From NCBI RefSeq assembly GCF_000155955.1, contig NZ_GG697142.2:219646-283645 (forward strand): a stretch of DNA of 64,000 nt, given 5' to 3'. This DNA is from Mitsuokella multacida DSM 20544 (GTDB taxonomy: Bacteria > Bacillota > Negativicutes > Selenomonadales > Selenomonadaceae). This document shows, one piece after another, positions 1 through 7,950 of this stretch; the stretch's first letter is position 1, and the number at the start of each line of letters is the position of its first letter. Under the pieces are notes generated by a model. It saw nothing but the letters and a program-made list of their open reading frames with translations. It made no database searches and had not been told where the DNA came from. The position numbers and the translations under genes are program-made.

Positions 1-27
1 TTTCTTGTGAGTTTTTCCGATGACAAA

Positions 28-56
28 TTGAGCATTCTGTAGTAGAATTATAGAAT
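28..56 (+). promoter_or_regulatory. Candidate sigma-70 promoter for the polyprenyl synthase gene
   Basis: TTGAGC at 28-33 and TAGAAT at 51-56 are separated by 17 bases. The expected transcript begins about 30-40 bases before the start codon. The rest of bases 1-93 is A+T rich and holds no other feature that I can see. Confidence 0.5.
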
Positions 57-102
57 ATGTTATGCATTATAAATAAAAGTAAGAATTTTGTAGGTGATTG
101 AT

Positions 103-1074
103 TTGTCAAACCAGATGTTTGATGTCATAAAGGGAGATCTTGAAATACTGGAGCAGGGCCTGCAGGAGGCCGTGACTTCTACGAATGAACTGGTGACGGA
201 AGTCGGCATGCATCTCGTGACGTCGGGCGGGAAGCGCATCCGGCCGGCGCTCTGCCTGCTCTCGGCCCGCGGCGGCAAAGCCTTTGACTTACCGCATGTC
301 CTGCCCTTGGCAGAGGCCTTGGAGCTCATCCACACGGCATCCCTGGTTCATGACGATGTCATCGATGAGGCCGACACGCGCCGCGGCGCGGCGACGGCCA
401 ATGCGCGCTGGAACAATCAGGTGGCCATTCTCTCGGGCGATTATATCTTCGCGAGGGCGTTTGCGCTGCTCGCGGAGGCGGGCTACGGCGACTACGTCTT
501 GAAGCGCCTCGCCGAGCTCGTCTGCAACCTCAGCGTCGGTGAGATCATCCAGGATCACGCAATCTATCAGGCCTCGCGCGGCATGGCGGATTACTTCGAG
601 CGCATCCAGAAGAAGACGGCGGATTTCCTCGAGATCTGCTGTGAGCTCGGCGGTCTCGTCGGCGGCATGGACAGGGAGGAGGCCGGGAAGCTCGCGGAGT
701 ACGGCCACTGCATCGGCATGGCCTTCCAGATCACGGATGACCTCTTGGACATCGAGCAGACGACGGAGAAGATCGGCAAGCCTGCCGGCAACGACATCCG
801 CCAAGGCATCGTGACGCTGCCCGTCATCCGGGCACTCGAGACGAGCCCTGACGCCAAGGAGCTTGAGGCCATCGTCACGGACATGGAGATGACGGATGAG
901 ATGGTCGAGCGCGCGCTCGCCATCGTCAAGGCGACAGATGGTGTCGACTTCGCGAAGGCGAAGGCCGATGAGTACCTCGCGCACGCCAAGGCAGTCCTGC
1001 CGGACAGCCTGCCAGCGGACATCCGCGAATCGTATGAGATGGTGGCCGACTTCATCGGCGACCGCGATTTTTGA
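103..1074 (+). CDS. hepT: Polyprenyl (heptaprenyl-type) diphosphate synthase
   Basis: A trans-prenyltransferase that condenses isopentenyl diphosphate onto an allylic diphosphate to build the long side chain of menaquinone. The Asp-rich motifs DDVID (about residues 84-88) and DDLLD (about 212-216) bind the Mg-diphosphate, and GGKRIRP near residue 45 is typical of the family. About 323 aa is normal length. I chose TTG at 103 because TAGGTG at 91-96 then sits 6 bases upstream; a GTG at 94 in the same frame overlaps that site. The ubiA- and ubiD-like genes 3 kb downstream point to quinone synthesis. Exact chain length cannot be read from sequence, so ispB-like naming is equally possible. Confidence 0.85.
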   Translation: MSNQMFDVIKGDLEILEQGLQEAVTSTNELVTEVGMHLVTSGGKRIRPALCLLSARGGKAFDLPHVLPLAEALELIHTASLVHDDVIDEADTRRGAATANARWNNQVAILSGDYIFARAFALLAEAGYGDYVLKRLAELVCNLSVGEIIQDHAIYQASRGMADYFERIQKKTADFLEICCELGGLVGGMDREEAGKLAEYGHCIGMAFQITDDLLDIEQTTEKIGKPAGNDIRQGIVTLPVIRALETSPDAKELEAIVTDMEMTDEMVERALAIVKATDGVDFAKAKADEYLAHAKAVLPDSLPADIRESYEMVADFIGDRDF

Positions 1075-1112
1075 CCGCACGGACATTGTGAGAAAGTAGA
1101 TGGAGGAACAGT

Positions 1113-1514
1113 ATGTTTGGAATTGGTGTACCGGAGCTCGTGCTCATCCTGATCATCGGGCTCATCGTCTTTGGCCCCGGCAAGCTGCCGGAGATGGGAC
1201 GCACGCTCGGCAAGGGAATCCGTGAATTCCGCAAGGCATCGAATGCATTGTCGCAGGCAATCAACGCGCCGGAGAATCCGCCGCAGCCGCCGGCAGCAGC
1301 GCCAAAGCCGCAGGCAGTAGAGCAGAACGCGACGCCGGCCGCAGCCGCGCCGCAGAGTCCAGCTAAGCCGCAACCAGAAACTGTCAAGGCCCCGGAAGCG
1401 AAAGCACCGGAGGCACCTGCTTACGAAGCACCGACGCAGGAGAGCGTGCGCCAGCAGATTGCCGAGACGAAGGCGAAGCAGGAATCCGCGGGCAAAGAGA
1501 ACAAAGCAGTCTGA
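1113..1514 (+). CDS. Twin-arginine translocase TatA/TatB-family protein with Ala/Pro-rich tail
   Basis: A membrane protein of the Tat system, which exports folded proteins carrying twin-arginine signals. It begins with one hydrophobic helix (residues 4-20), the hinge FGPGKLP and an amphipathic helix with REFRKAS, as in TatA. After about residue 50 comes a long tail rich in Pro, Ala, Gln and Glu, likely disordered and cytosolic. At 133 aa it is longer than the second copy (72 aa), so it may take the TatB role; the sequence alone does not settle this. A GGAGG-type ribosome site lies at 1100-1105. A terminator follows, so it may be transcribed separately from tatA-tatC. Confidence 0.85.
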   Translation: MFGIGVPELVLILIIGLIVFGPGKLPEMGRTLGKGIREFRKASNALSQAINAPENPPQPPAAAPKPQAVEQNATPAAAAPQSPAKPQPETVKAPEAKAPEAPAYEAPTQESVRQQIAETKAKQESAGKENKAV

Positions 1515-1519
1515 AAGCA

Positions 1520-1545
1520 GGGCGCAACTCTTGCGCCCGTTTTTA
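1520..1545 (+). terminator. Intrinsic terminator after the first TatA-type gene
   Basis: Perfect 8-bp stem (GGGCGCAA / TTGCGCCC) with a 3-base loop, then GTTTTTATT. Confidence 0.85.
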
Positions 1546-1669
1546 TTGCCCGTTTATGGAAGCATAAGTACATCCTATAGGGACAATCAAGAATCAGAAC
1601 TGGCCAGCCACAAAGGCAGCATGTATAATAGAAGTATGTGAATTCGTATTGTGTTTAGGAGGAACTATC

Positions 1670-1888
1670 ATGTTTGGATTAGGTGTACCGGAACTCGTCA
1701 TCATCTTGATCATCGGCCTTGTCATCTTTGGACCGGGCAAGCTGCCGGATGTCGGCAAGGCACTCGGCAAGAGCATCCGCGAGTTCAAGTCGGCCAGCAA
1801 CGAAGAAGATGCGAAGAAGGACGACAAGATGGTCAACGTGACGGCAGAGACGAAGGAAGTCCCTGCCAAGAAGGATGAACAGAAGTGA
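1670..1888 (+). CDS. tatA: Sec-independent translocase protein TatA
   Basis: A 72-aa TatA that forms the oligomeric pore of the Tat translocase. It has a single N-terminal membrane helix, FGPGKLP, then an amphipathic helix (GKSIREFKSA) and a charged Lys/Glu tail. ATG at 1670 is chosen because AGGAGG lies 8 bases upstream; an in-frame GTG at 1649 has no such site. The first 45 residues closely match the upstream paralog, so the pair looks like a local duplication. tatC follows after 18 bases, so the two are almost certainly co-transcribed. Confidence 0.92.
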   Translation: MFGLGVPELVIILIIGLVIFGPGKLPDVGKALGKSIREFKSASNEEDAKKDDKMVNVTAETKEVPAKKDEQK

Positions 1889-1906
1889 TCGGGGTAAAAA
1901 GGACGC

Positions 1907-2698
1907 ATGGCAGAAATGGCAGAAGAAAGACAATATGAAGAAATAGAGGCTCCGCAGCAGAGAAGCGATGCCGCGGAGAGCGCTGAAGCGGTACAGGCGG
2001 ACGATGACGGCACGATGTCGCTCGTGGCGCACCTGACGGAACTGCGCAGCCGCCTGATCAAATGCCTCGTTGCCATCGGTCTTGGCAGCTGTGTCGGATA
2101 TTACTTCATCGACGAGATCATGCATTATCTGACTTTGCCGGCGGGCAAGCTCTACTACATGCAGCCGTCTGAGGCGTTCTTCACCTATCTCAAGGTGGCC
2201 GTCGTGGCGGGCTTCCTCTTGGCGCTGCCCATCGTATTCTATCAGGTGTGGCGCTTCTTCCTGCCGGCCCTTACGGCCAAGGAGCGCATGGTGCTCGGCA
2301 TCATCGTGCCGACGTCGGTCATCCTGTTCTTTTCGGGACTGGCCTTTTCCTTTTTCCTGGTCCTGCCGGCGGGCATCCGCTTCTTCATGGGCTTTGGCAA
2401 TGCCGAGCTCGAGGCACTCTTTTCCGTCAACAAGTATTTTGATTTCGTCATCACGTTCGTGCTGCCGTTCGGCTTCGTGTTTGAGCTGCCGCTCATCATC
2501 ACGATCCTCGGCAAGATGGGCATCCTGACTTCGGCCATGCTCAAGAAGTACCAACGCATCGTCGTTTTCCTGGCCTTCGTCGCTGGTGCCATCATCACGC
2601 CGACGCCGGATGTCTTCACGCAGTCGATGATTGCGCTGCCGATGATTGTCCTCTATGAGGTCGGCTACTTCATCGTGCGGTTCATTCTGCGCCGCTGA
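1907..2698 (+). CDS. tatC: Sec-independent translocase protein TatC
   Basis: The six-helix membrane receptor of the Tat system; it recognises twin-arginine signal peptides and recruits TatA. The first 40 residues are acidic and cytosolic. The conserved block HLTELRSRLIK follows, then six hydrophobic segments to the end (263 aa). The late motif FITPTPDVFTQ (seen here as ITPTPDVFTQ) is a TatC signature. Export of folded redox enzymes fits a respiring or fumarate-reducing anaerobe. Confidence 0.93.
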   Translation: MAEMAEERQYEEIEAPQQRSDAAESAEAVQADDDGTMSLVAHLTELRSRLIKCLVAIGLGSCVGYYFIDEIMHYLTLPAGKLYYMQPSEAFFTYLKVAVVAGFLLALPIVFYQVWRFFLPALTAKERMVLGIIVPTSVILFFSGLAFSFFLVLPAGIRFFMGFGNAELEALFSVNKYFDFVITFVLPFGFVFELPLIITILGKMGILTSAMLKKYQRIVVFLAFVAGAIITPTPDVFTQSMIALPMIVLYEVGYFIVRFILRR

Positions 2699-2751
2699 TG
2701 CACGGTCACAGAGACGGCTGGTATTGATACGATAGAGAAGGAGAGATTTTT

Positions 2752-4212
2752 TTGGCTTACAAAGATCTGCGCGAATTCATAGAGGCCCTCGAGAGCAAGG
2801 GCCTCTTGAAGCGCATCAAGACAGAGGTAGACCCGGAGCTCGAGATCACGGAGATCACGGACCGCGTGTCCAAGATGAAGGGCGAGAAGAATGTCGCCCT
2901 GCTCTTTGAGAACGTCAAGGGCTCCAAGATGCCGGTCCTCATGAATGCCTTCGGCAGCTATGAGCGCATGGCCATGGCCCTCGGCGTCGAGAAGCTCGAC
3001 GATGTCGCGGACGAGCTGCGCGAGATGATGAAGCTGCCGTACGTCTCCCTGCAGAACAAGATGAGCGTCGTCACGATGATCCCGATGATCAAGCGTGCGA
3101 TCAACTTCCCGAAGTACGTCAAGCACGCACCGTGCCAGGAAGTAGTCGAGACGGAGAACCCGAATCTCGATGAGATCCCAATCCTCAAGTGCTGGCCGGA
3201 TGACGGCGGCCCGTTCGTCACGCTGCCGCTCGTCTTCACGAAGAACCCGAAGACGGGTAAGCGCAATGTCGGCATGTACCGCCTGCAGAAGTATGACAGC
3301 AAGACGACGGGCATGCACTGGCACATCCACAAGAACGGCGCGGAGAACTTCCGCGACATGAAGGCGCAGGGCGGCGAGCGCATCGAGGCGGCCGTGGCCA
3401 TCGGCACGGACCCCGTCGTGACGTATGCGGCGACGGCTCCTCTGCCGCGCGACATCGATGAGATGGTCTTCGCTGGTTTCCTGCGCCACAAGTCGGTCGA
3501 GATGGTCAAGTGCAAGACGGTCGACATCGAGGTGCCGGCCACGGCGGAGATCATCCTCGAGGGTTATGTCCGCACGGATGAGATGCGCCGCGAGGGTCCT
3601 TTTGGCGACCACACGGGCTACTACTCCCTGGCTGACGATTACCCGGTCTTCCACATCACGGCCATCACGCACCGCAAGGACGCCATCTACTCGGCGACCG
3701 TTGTCGGCAAGCCGCCAATGGAGGACTGCTTCCTCGCCAAGGCGACGGAGCGCATCTTCCTGCCGCTCCTGCAGCAGATGCAGCCGGAGATCATCGACAT
3801 CAACATGCCGCTCGAGGGCGTCTTCCACGATTGCTGCATCGTCTCCATCAAGAAGTCGTATCCGATGCAGGCGCGCAAGGTCATGCACGCGCTCTGGGGC
3901 ATGGGCCAGATGATGAACGTCAAGATGATCATCGTCGTCGACGCGCACGTCGACGTCCAGGACCTCGGCGAAGTGGCTTGGCGCGTCTTCAACAACATCG
4001 ATGCGAAGCACGACCTCGAGATCGTCGAGGGCCCGCTCGATGTGCTCGACCATTCCTCGCCGATGGCGAAGTGGGGTGCGAAGCTCGGCATCGATGCGAC
4101 GAAGACCTGGCCGGAAGAGGGCCACAGCCGCGAGTGGCCGGATGAGATCGCGATGTCGGAGGACATCAAGGCGAAGGTCGATGCGAAGTGGAAGGAGCTT
4201 GGACTCGAGTGA
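2752..4212 (+). CDS. UbiD-family prenylated-FMN-dependent decarboxylase
   Basis: A 486-aa UbiD-type (de)carboxylase. The active-site stretch REGPFGDHTGYYS, carrying the Glu-Arg-Glu charge network used with prenyl-FMN, is present around residues 281-293. In quinone synthesis such enzymes decarboxylate a prenylated aromatic acid. TTG at 2752 is the start: AAGGAGAG at 2738-2745 sits 6 bases before it. The stop overlaps the GTG start of the UbiA-type gene, so the two products probably act in sequence. MenA-independent menaquinone routes (futalosine pathway) use a UbiA/UbiD pair like this; that assignment is inference. No ubiX-like flavin prenyltransferase lies in the window. Confidence 0.85.
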   Translation: MAYKDLREFIEALESKGLLKRIKTEVDPELEITEITDRVSKMKGEKNVALLFENVKGSKMPVLMNAFGSYERMAMALGVEKLDDVADELREMMKLPYVSLQNKMSVVTMIPMIKRAINFPKYVKHAPCQEVVETENPNLDEIPILKCWPDDGGPFVTLPLVFTKNPKTGKRNVGMYRLQKYDSKTTGMHWHIHKNGAENFRDMKAQGGERIEAAVAIGTDPVVTYAATAPLPRDIDEMVFAGFLRHKSVEMVKCKTVDIEVPATAEIILEGYVRTDEMRREGPFGDHTGYYSLADDYPVFHITAITHRKDAIYSATVVGKPPMEDCFLAKATERIFLPLLQQMQPEIIDINMPLEGVFHDCCIVSIKKSYPMQARKVMHALWGMGQMMNVKMIIVVDAHVDVQDLGEVAWRVFNNIDAKHDLEIVEGPLDVLDHSSPMAKWGAKLGIDATKTWPEEGHSREWPDEIAMSEDIKAKVDAKWKELGLE

Positions 4213-5057
4213 TCTCCATCAAAGCACACATCAACAATGTCGCCCTGCACCACACGATCTTTGACCTGCCGTTCGCTTTCATGGGCGCGGTGCTGGCTGC
4301 CAATGGCCATCCGCGCCTCATCGACCTCTTCTGGGTCGCGATGGCTATCACGACGGGGCGGGCAGCCGCAATGGCCATCGACAACCTCGCCGACCTCAAG
4401 TACGACAAGCAGCAGCCGCGCATGGCCTACCGCGCGATGGTCGCGGGCCGCATCTCGAAGCGCGAGGCACTCGCCTTCATCGTCATCTGCCTCGTGCTCA
4501 TGGTGCTCTCGGTCCTGCAGCTGCAGCCCATCTGCATCTATCTGCTGCCTGTGGCGGCCATCCCGTTCATCATCTACCCGTTCATGAAGCGCGTGACGGG
4601 CTGGGTGCACATGTTCCTGGGACTGGCCATCGCCATGGCACCGGCGGGCGGCTGGGTCGGCGTCAGCGGCACGATCACCGCGCCGCTCATCGTGCTCTGC
4701 ACGGCCGTCGCGCTCTGGATTGGGGCGTTCGATGCGATGTACGGCGCGCAGGATGAGGCGTTCGACCGCAGCCAGGGGCTCCATTCGCTGGCCGTCAGCT
4801 ACGGCGCCGCCGGAGCCTTCCGCATCGCCACGGCTGCACACGTCATCTGCATCCTCTGTTTCCTCGCGGTCGGCTTCATGATGCACCTCTCGGCGCTCTA
4901 CTTCGTCGGCGTCCTGATTGCGGCCGCGACGCTCTGCTACCAGCACCGGATCGTGAGCCCGACGGATTTCTCCCGTGTGACACAGCGGTACTTCATGCGC
5001 AATGGCATCGTCTCCGTTGCCATCTTCGCCTGTACCTGGCTGAGTTTCTATATCTGA
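4209..5057 (+). CDS. UbiA-family aromatic prenyltransferase
   Basis: An integral membrane enzyme that joins a polyprenyl chain to an aromatic ring. It shows the Asp-rich substrate motif AIDNLADLKYD (around residues 56-66), a second Asp-rich loop GAFDAMYGAQDE and about eight hydrophobic helices. GTG at 4209 overlaps the upstream stop (GTGA), with AAGGAG 11 bases before it; an upstream in-frame GTG at 4188 would bury this ribosome site. It is coupled to the UbiD-type gene, and the polyprenyl donor is plausibly made by the synthase at 103. It could be MqnP-like or 4-hydroxybenzoate-type; specificity is unresolved. Confidence 0.85.
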   Translation: MISIKAHINNVALHHTIFDLPFAFMGAVLAANGHPRLIDLFWVAMAITTGRAAAMAIDNLADLKYDKQQPRMAYRAMVAGRISKREALAFIVICLVLMVLSVLQLQPICIYLLPVAAIPFIIYPFMKRVTGWVHMFLGLAIAMAPAGGWVGVSGTITAPLIVLCTAVALWIGAFDAMYGAQDEAFDRSQGLHSLAVSYGAAGAFRIATAAHVICILCFLAVGFMMHLSALYFVGVLIAAATLCYQHRIVSPTDFSRVTQRYFMRNGIVSVAIFACTWLSFYI

Positions 5058-5103
5058 CTGATAGATTATATGTTGTTTTTTCAGAGATAGGAAAGGTGAT
5101 TCT

Positions 5104-5967
5104 ATGTCAGCTCGTATTTTGGAGGGCAAGGTCTTTGCCCAGGCGTTCCGCGAGGATGCGCAGAAGAAAGCCGCAGCGCTTCGCGAGCAGTACGGCGTGC
5201 AGCCGGGCCTTGCCGTCATCATCGTCGGCTCGAACCCTGCCTCGCAGGTCTACGTGCGCAACAAGCACAAGTCGTGCGAGGCGCTCGGCATCTACTCCGA
5301 AGTCATCGAGATGCCCGAGACAACGACGAAGGACGAGCTCATCGCGAAGATCGATGCGCTCAATGCCGACTCAAAGATTCACGGCATCCTCGTACAGCTG
5401 CCGCTGCCCGAGCAGATTGCCGCGCATGAGTCGGAAATCCTCGAGCGCATCCGCCCGGAGAAGGATGTCGACGGCTTCCATCCCGTCAATGTTGGCCGCC
5501 TTGTGACAGGCCAGCCCGGTCTCGTGCCCTGCACGCCTTTTGGCTGCCTGCGCATGCTCGAGCTCGCTGGCATCCCGATTGATGGCCAGCGCGCCGTCAT
5601 CATCGGCCGCAGCAACATCGTCGGCAAGCCGATGCTCCATCTCTTGCTCGGCAAGAATGCGACCGTCACGATCTGCCACAGCCATACGAAGGACCTGCCC
5701 GCCGTCACGCGCGAGGCGGATATTCTCGTCGCGGCCGTCGGCCGTCCGAACTTCGTCACGGCTGACATGGTCAAGCCCGGCGCGACGGTCATCGATGTCG
5801 GCATCAACCGCATCGCGCCGAAGAAGCTCGTCGGTGACGTCGACTTCGAGGCCGTCAAAGATGTCGCCGGTGCCATCACGCCGGTCCCCGGCGGCGTCGG
5901 TCTCCTGACCGTCGCCATGCTCATGGAAAATGTTGTCCGCGCTGCTGAGATGCAGCTGCAGGACTGA
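5104..5967 (+). CDS. folD: Methylenetetrahydrofolate dehydrogenase / methenyltetrahydrofolate cyclohydrolase
   Basis: A bifunctional cytosolic enzyme that interconverts 5,10-methylene-, methenyl- and 10-formyl-tetrahydrofolate using NADP. Typical features are the catalytic Lys segment [14 protein letters not shown] (around residues 50-63), the PLP block (VQLPLPEQI), the nucleotide-binding GRSNIVGKP and the C-terminal [10 protein letters not shown]. 287 aa is normal. Ribosome site GGAAAGGTG upstream of ATG. It precedes fhs by 39 bases, giving a two-gene one-carbon operon. Confidence 0.96.
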   Translation: MSARILEGKVFAQAFREDAQKKAAALREQYGVQPGLAVIIVGSNPASQVYVRNKHKSCEALGIYSEVIEMPETTTKDELIAKIDALNADSKIHGILVQLPLPEQIAAHESEILERIRPEKDVDGFHPVNVGRLVTGQPGLVPCTPFGCLRMLELAGIPIDGQRAVIIGRSNIVGKPMLHLLLGKNATVTICHSHTKDLPAVTREADILVAAVGRPNFVTADMVKPGATVIDVGINRIAPKKLVGDVDFEAVKDVAGAITPVPGGVGLLTVAMLMENVVRAAEMQLQD

Positions 5968-6006
5968 CATACATAGTGTTTCTCATAGAATGCAGGAGGT
6001 ACAGAA

Positions 6007-7674
6007 ATGAAAACCGATGTTGAGATTGCACAGGAAGCCCAGATGCGCCCGATCCAGGAGATCGCGGAGAAGCTCGGTATCAGCGATGATGAGCTCGAGC
6101 TCTACGGCAAGTACAAGGCAAAAGTCGCACTTTCCGCTTGGGAGCGCGTCAAGGAGCAGCCGAATGGCAAGCTCATCCTCGTGACGGCCATCAACCCGAC
6201 GCCGGCCGGCGAGGGCAAGACGACGACGAGCGTCGGCCTCGCTGACGCCTTCCACCGCCAGGGCAAGAAGGTTGCCGTCGCACTGCGCGAGCCGTCGCTC
6301 GGCCCGTGCTTTGGCCTCAAGGGCGGTGCTGCCGGCGGCGGCTACGCGCAGGTCGTGCCGATGGAGGACATCAACCTGCACTTCACGGGCGACTTCCACG
6401 CCATCACGACGGCGCACAACCTGCTCGCGGCTGTCATCGACAACCACATCCAGCAGGGTAATGCACTCGACATCGACGTGCGCCGCATCACGTGGAAGCG
6501 CGTGCTCGACCTCAACGACCGCGCCCTGCGTCACGTCGTCATCGGCCTCGGCGGCAAGGCACACGGCACGCCGCGCGAGACGGGCTTCGACATCACGGTG
6601 GCCTCGGAGATGATGGCCATCCTCTGCCTCGCGAAGGACCTCGAGGATATGAAGCAGCGCCTCGGCGAGATTGTCATCGGCTACAGCCGCGAGGGCCGCG
6701 CCATCCGCGCGAAAGAACTCAATGTCACGGGTGCTCTGACGCTGCTCTTCAAGGATGCCATCAAGCCGAACCTCGTGCAGACGCTCGAGGGCACGCCGGC
6801 CTTCATCCACGGAGGCCCGTTCGCGAACATCGCCCATGGCTGCAACAGCGTCATGGCGACGAAATTCGCGCTGAAGTTCGCCGACTACGTCGTCACGGAG
6901 GCAGGCTTCGGTGCCGACCTCGGCGCCGAGAAATTCCTTGACATCAAGTGCCGCTTCGCCGGCCTCAAGCCGGATGCTGTCGTCATCGTCGCGACGGTCC
7001 GCGCGCTCAAGATGCACGGCGGCCTCGACAAGAAGGAACTCGGCAAGGTCGACATGGCAGCGCTCGAGAAGGGCCTCGCCAACCTGACGAAGCACATCGA
7101 GAACATCCAGAAGTTCGGCTTGCCGGCTGTCGTCGCCATCAATGCCTTCCCGACGGATACGAAGGAAGAGCTCGACTTTGTCGAGAAGAAGTGCAATGAG
7201 CTCGGCGCGGAAGTCGCGCTGTCGGAAGTCTGGGCCAAGGGCGGCGAAGGCGGACTCGAGCTCGCCGACAAGGTCGTCGAGGCGACGAAGAAGCCGAATG
7301 ACTTCCACTTCATCTACGATGTCAACGAGAGCATCCCGGAGAAGATCGAGAAGATCACGAAAGAGATCTACGGCGGCGACGGCGTAGACTTCACGCCGGC
7401 AGCCAAGAAGCAGCTCAAGGAGATTGAGGAGCTCGGCTTCGACAAGATGCCGGTCTGCATGGCCAAGACGCAGTATTCGCTGTCGGACGATGCGACGAAG
7501 ATCGGACGCCCGACCGGTTTCCGCATCACAGTCAAGGAGCTCCGCATCAGCGCCGGCGCCGGCTTCATCGTCGCGCTGACGGGCAACATCCTGACGATGC
7601 CGGGCCTGCCGAAGCATCCGGCCGCCGAGAATATGGACATCGACGTCAATGGCAAGATCACGGGCCTGTTCTGA
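6007..7674 (+). CDS. fhs: Formate--tetrahydrofolate ligase
   Basis: ATP-dependent formation of 10-formyl-tetrahydrofolate from formate. The P-loop [16 protein letters not shown] is around residues 62-77, and 555 aa matches the bacterial family. AGGAGG lies just before the ATG. With folD and a MetF-type reductase nearby it covers the folate branch from formate to methyl-tetrahydrofolate. In a non-acetogen this supplies purines, thymidylate and methionine. No CO dehydrogenase/acetyl-CoA synthase gene is in the window, so acetogenesis is not supported. Confidence 0.97.
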   Translation: MKTDVEIAQEAQMRPIQEIAEKLGISDDELELYGKYKAKVALSAWERVKEQPNGKLILVTAINPTPAGEGKTTTSVGLADAFHRQGKKVAVALREPSLGPCFGLKGGAAGGGYAQVVPMEDINLHFTGDFHAITTAHNLLAAVIDNHIQQGNALDIDVRRITWKRVLDLNDRALRHVVIGLGGKAHGTPRETGFDITVASEMMAILCLAKDLEDMKQRLGEIVIGYSREGRAIRAKELNVTGALTLLFKDAIKPNLVQTLEGTPAFIHGGPFANIAHGCNSVMATKFALKFADYVVTEAGFGADLGAEKFLDIKCRFAGLKPDAVVIVATVRALKMHGGLDKKELGKVDMAALEKGLANLTKHIENIQKFGLPAVVAINAFPTDTKEELDFVEKKCNELGAEVALSEVWAKGGEGGLELADKVVEATKKPNDFHFIYDVNESIPEKIEKITKEIYGGDGVDFTPAAKKQLKEIEELGFDKMPVCMAKTQYSLSDDATKIGRPTGFRITVKELRISAGAGFIVALTGNILTMPGLPKHPAAENMDIDVNGKITGLF

Positions 7675-7700
7675 GACTCGCCTCCGATAAGATAAACATG

Positions 7701-7735
7701 AGCCACTGCATCCCTGCGATGCGGTGGCTTTTCTG
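7701..7735 (+). terminator. Intrinsic terminator after folD-fhs
   Basis: 12-bp stem (AGCCACTGCATC / GATGCGGTGGCT, one G-T pair), 5-base loop, then TTTTCTG. Confidence 0.85.
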
Positions 7736-7790
7736 TTACACGAATTCTCGTTTAGCATGAGGATTGTTCGCAGGCTGTGATGTTTACAAC

Positions 7791-7819
7791 TTGACAATCG
7801 TCTGATCCTGCGGTATGAT
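7791..7819 (+). promoter_or_regulatory. Strong sigma-70 promoter for the DASS transporter
   Basis: Consensus TTGACA (7791-7796), 17-base spacer and TATGAT (7814-7819). Transcription should start near 7826, leaving a leader of about 125 bases before the ATG at 7951. Confidence 0.8.
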
Positions 7820-7882
7820 ATCCATACAGATTCATCATAGTACATATGAATATACGATATAAGTGCAATGGCGCACGAGTCG

Positions 7883-7917
7883 TGACAAGGGCAGTCCTGT
7901 CAGAGGTCTGCCTTTTT
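7883..7917 (+). promoter_or_regulatory. Attenuator-like leader with two mutually exclusive hairpins
   Basis: Terminator form: GGCAG (7890-7894) pairs with CTGCC (7908-7912) and CCT (7896-7898) with AGG (7904-7906), followed at once by TTTTT. Alternative form: TGACA (7883-7887) pairs with TGTCA (7898-7902) and GG (7889-7890) with CC (7896-7897), which uses up the 5' arm of the terminator. Just upstream GTGC (7863-7866) can pair with GCAC. The element lies between promoter and ribosome site of a transporter gene. I do not recognise it as a known riboswitch class; the ligand, if any, is unknown. Confidence 0.55.
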
Positions 7918-7950
7918 CTATGCAATCATCTTGCCAGGGGAGGAATCATC

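Noticed and set aside
5983-7845. Long open frame on the minus strand opposite fhs
   Set aside because: It mirrors a strongly supported gene, has Arg/Asp/Leu-rich nonsense composition, and arises from G+C-rich third positions. Similar antisense frames opposite ubiD, putP, mfd, pyrG, argS, topA and the PBP2 gene were dropped for the same reason.
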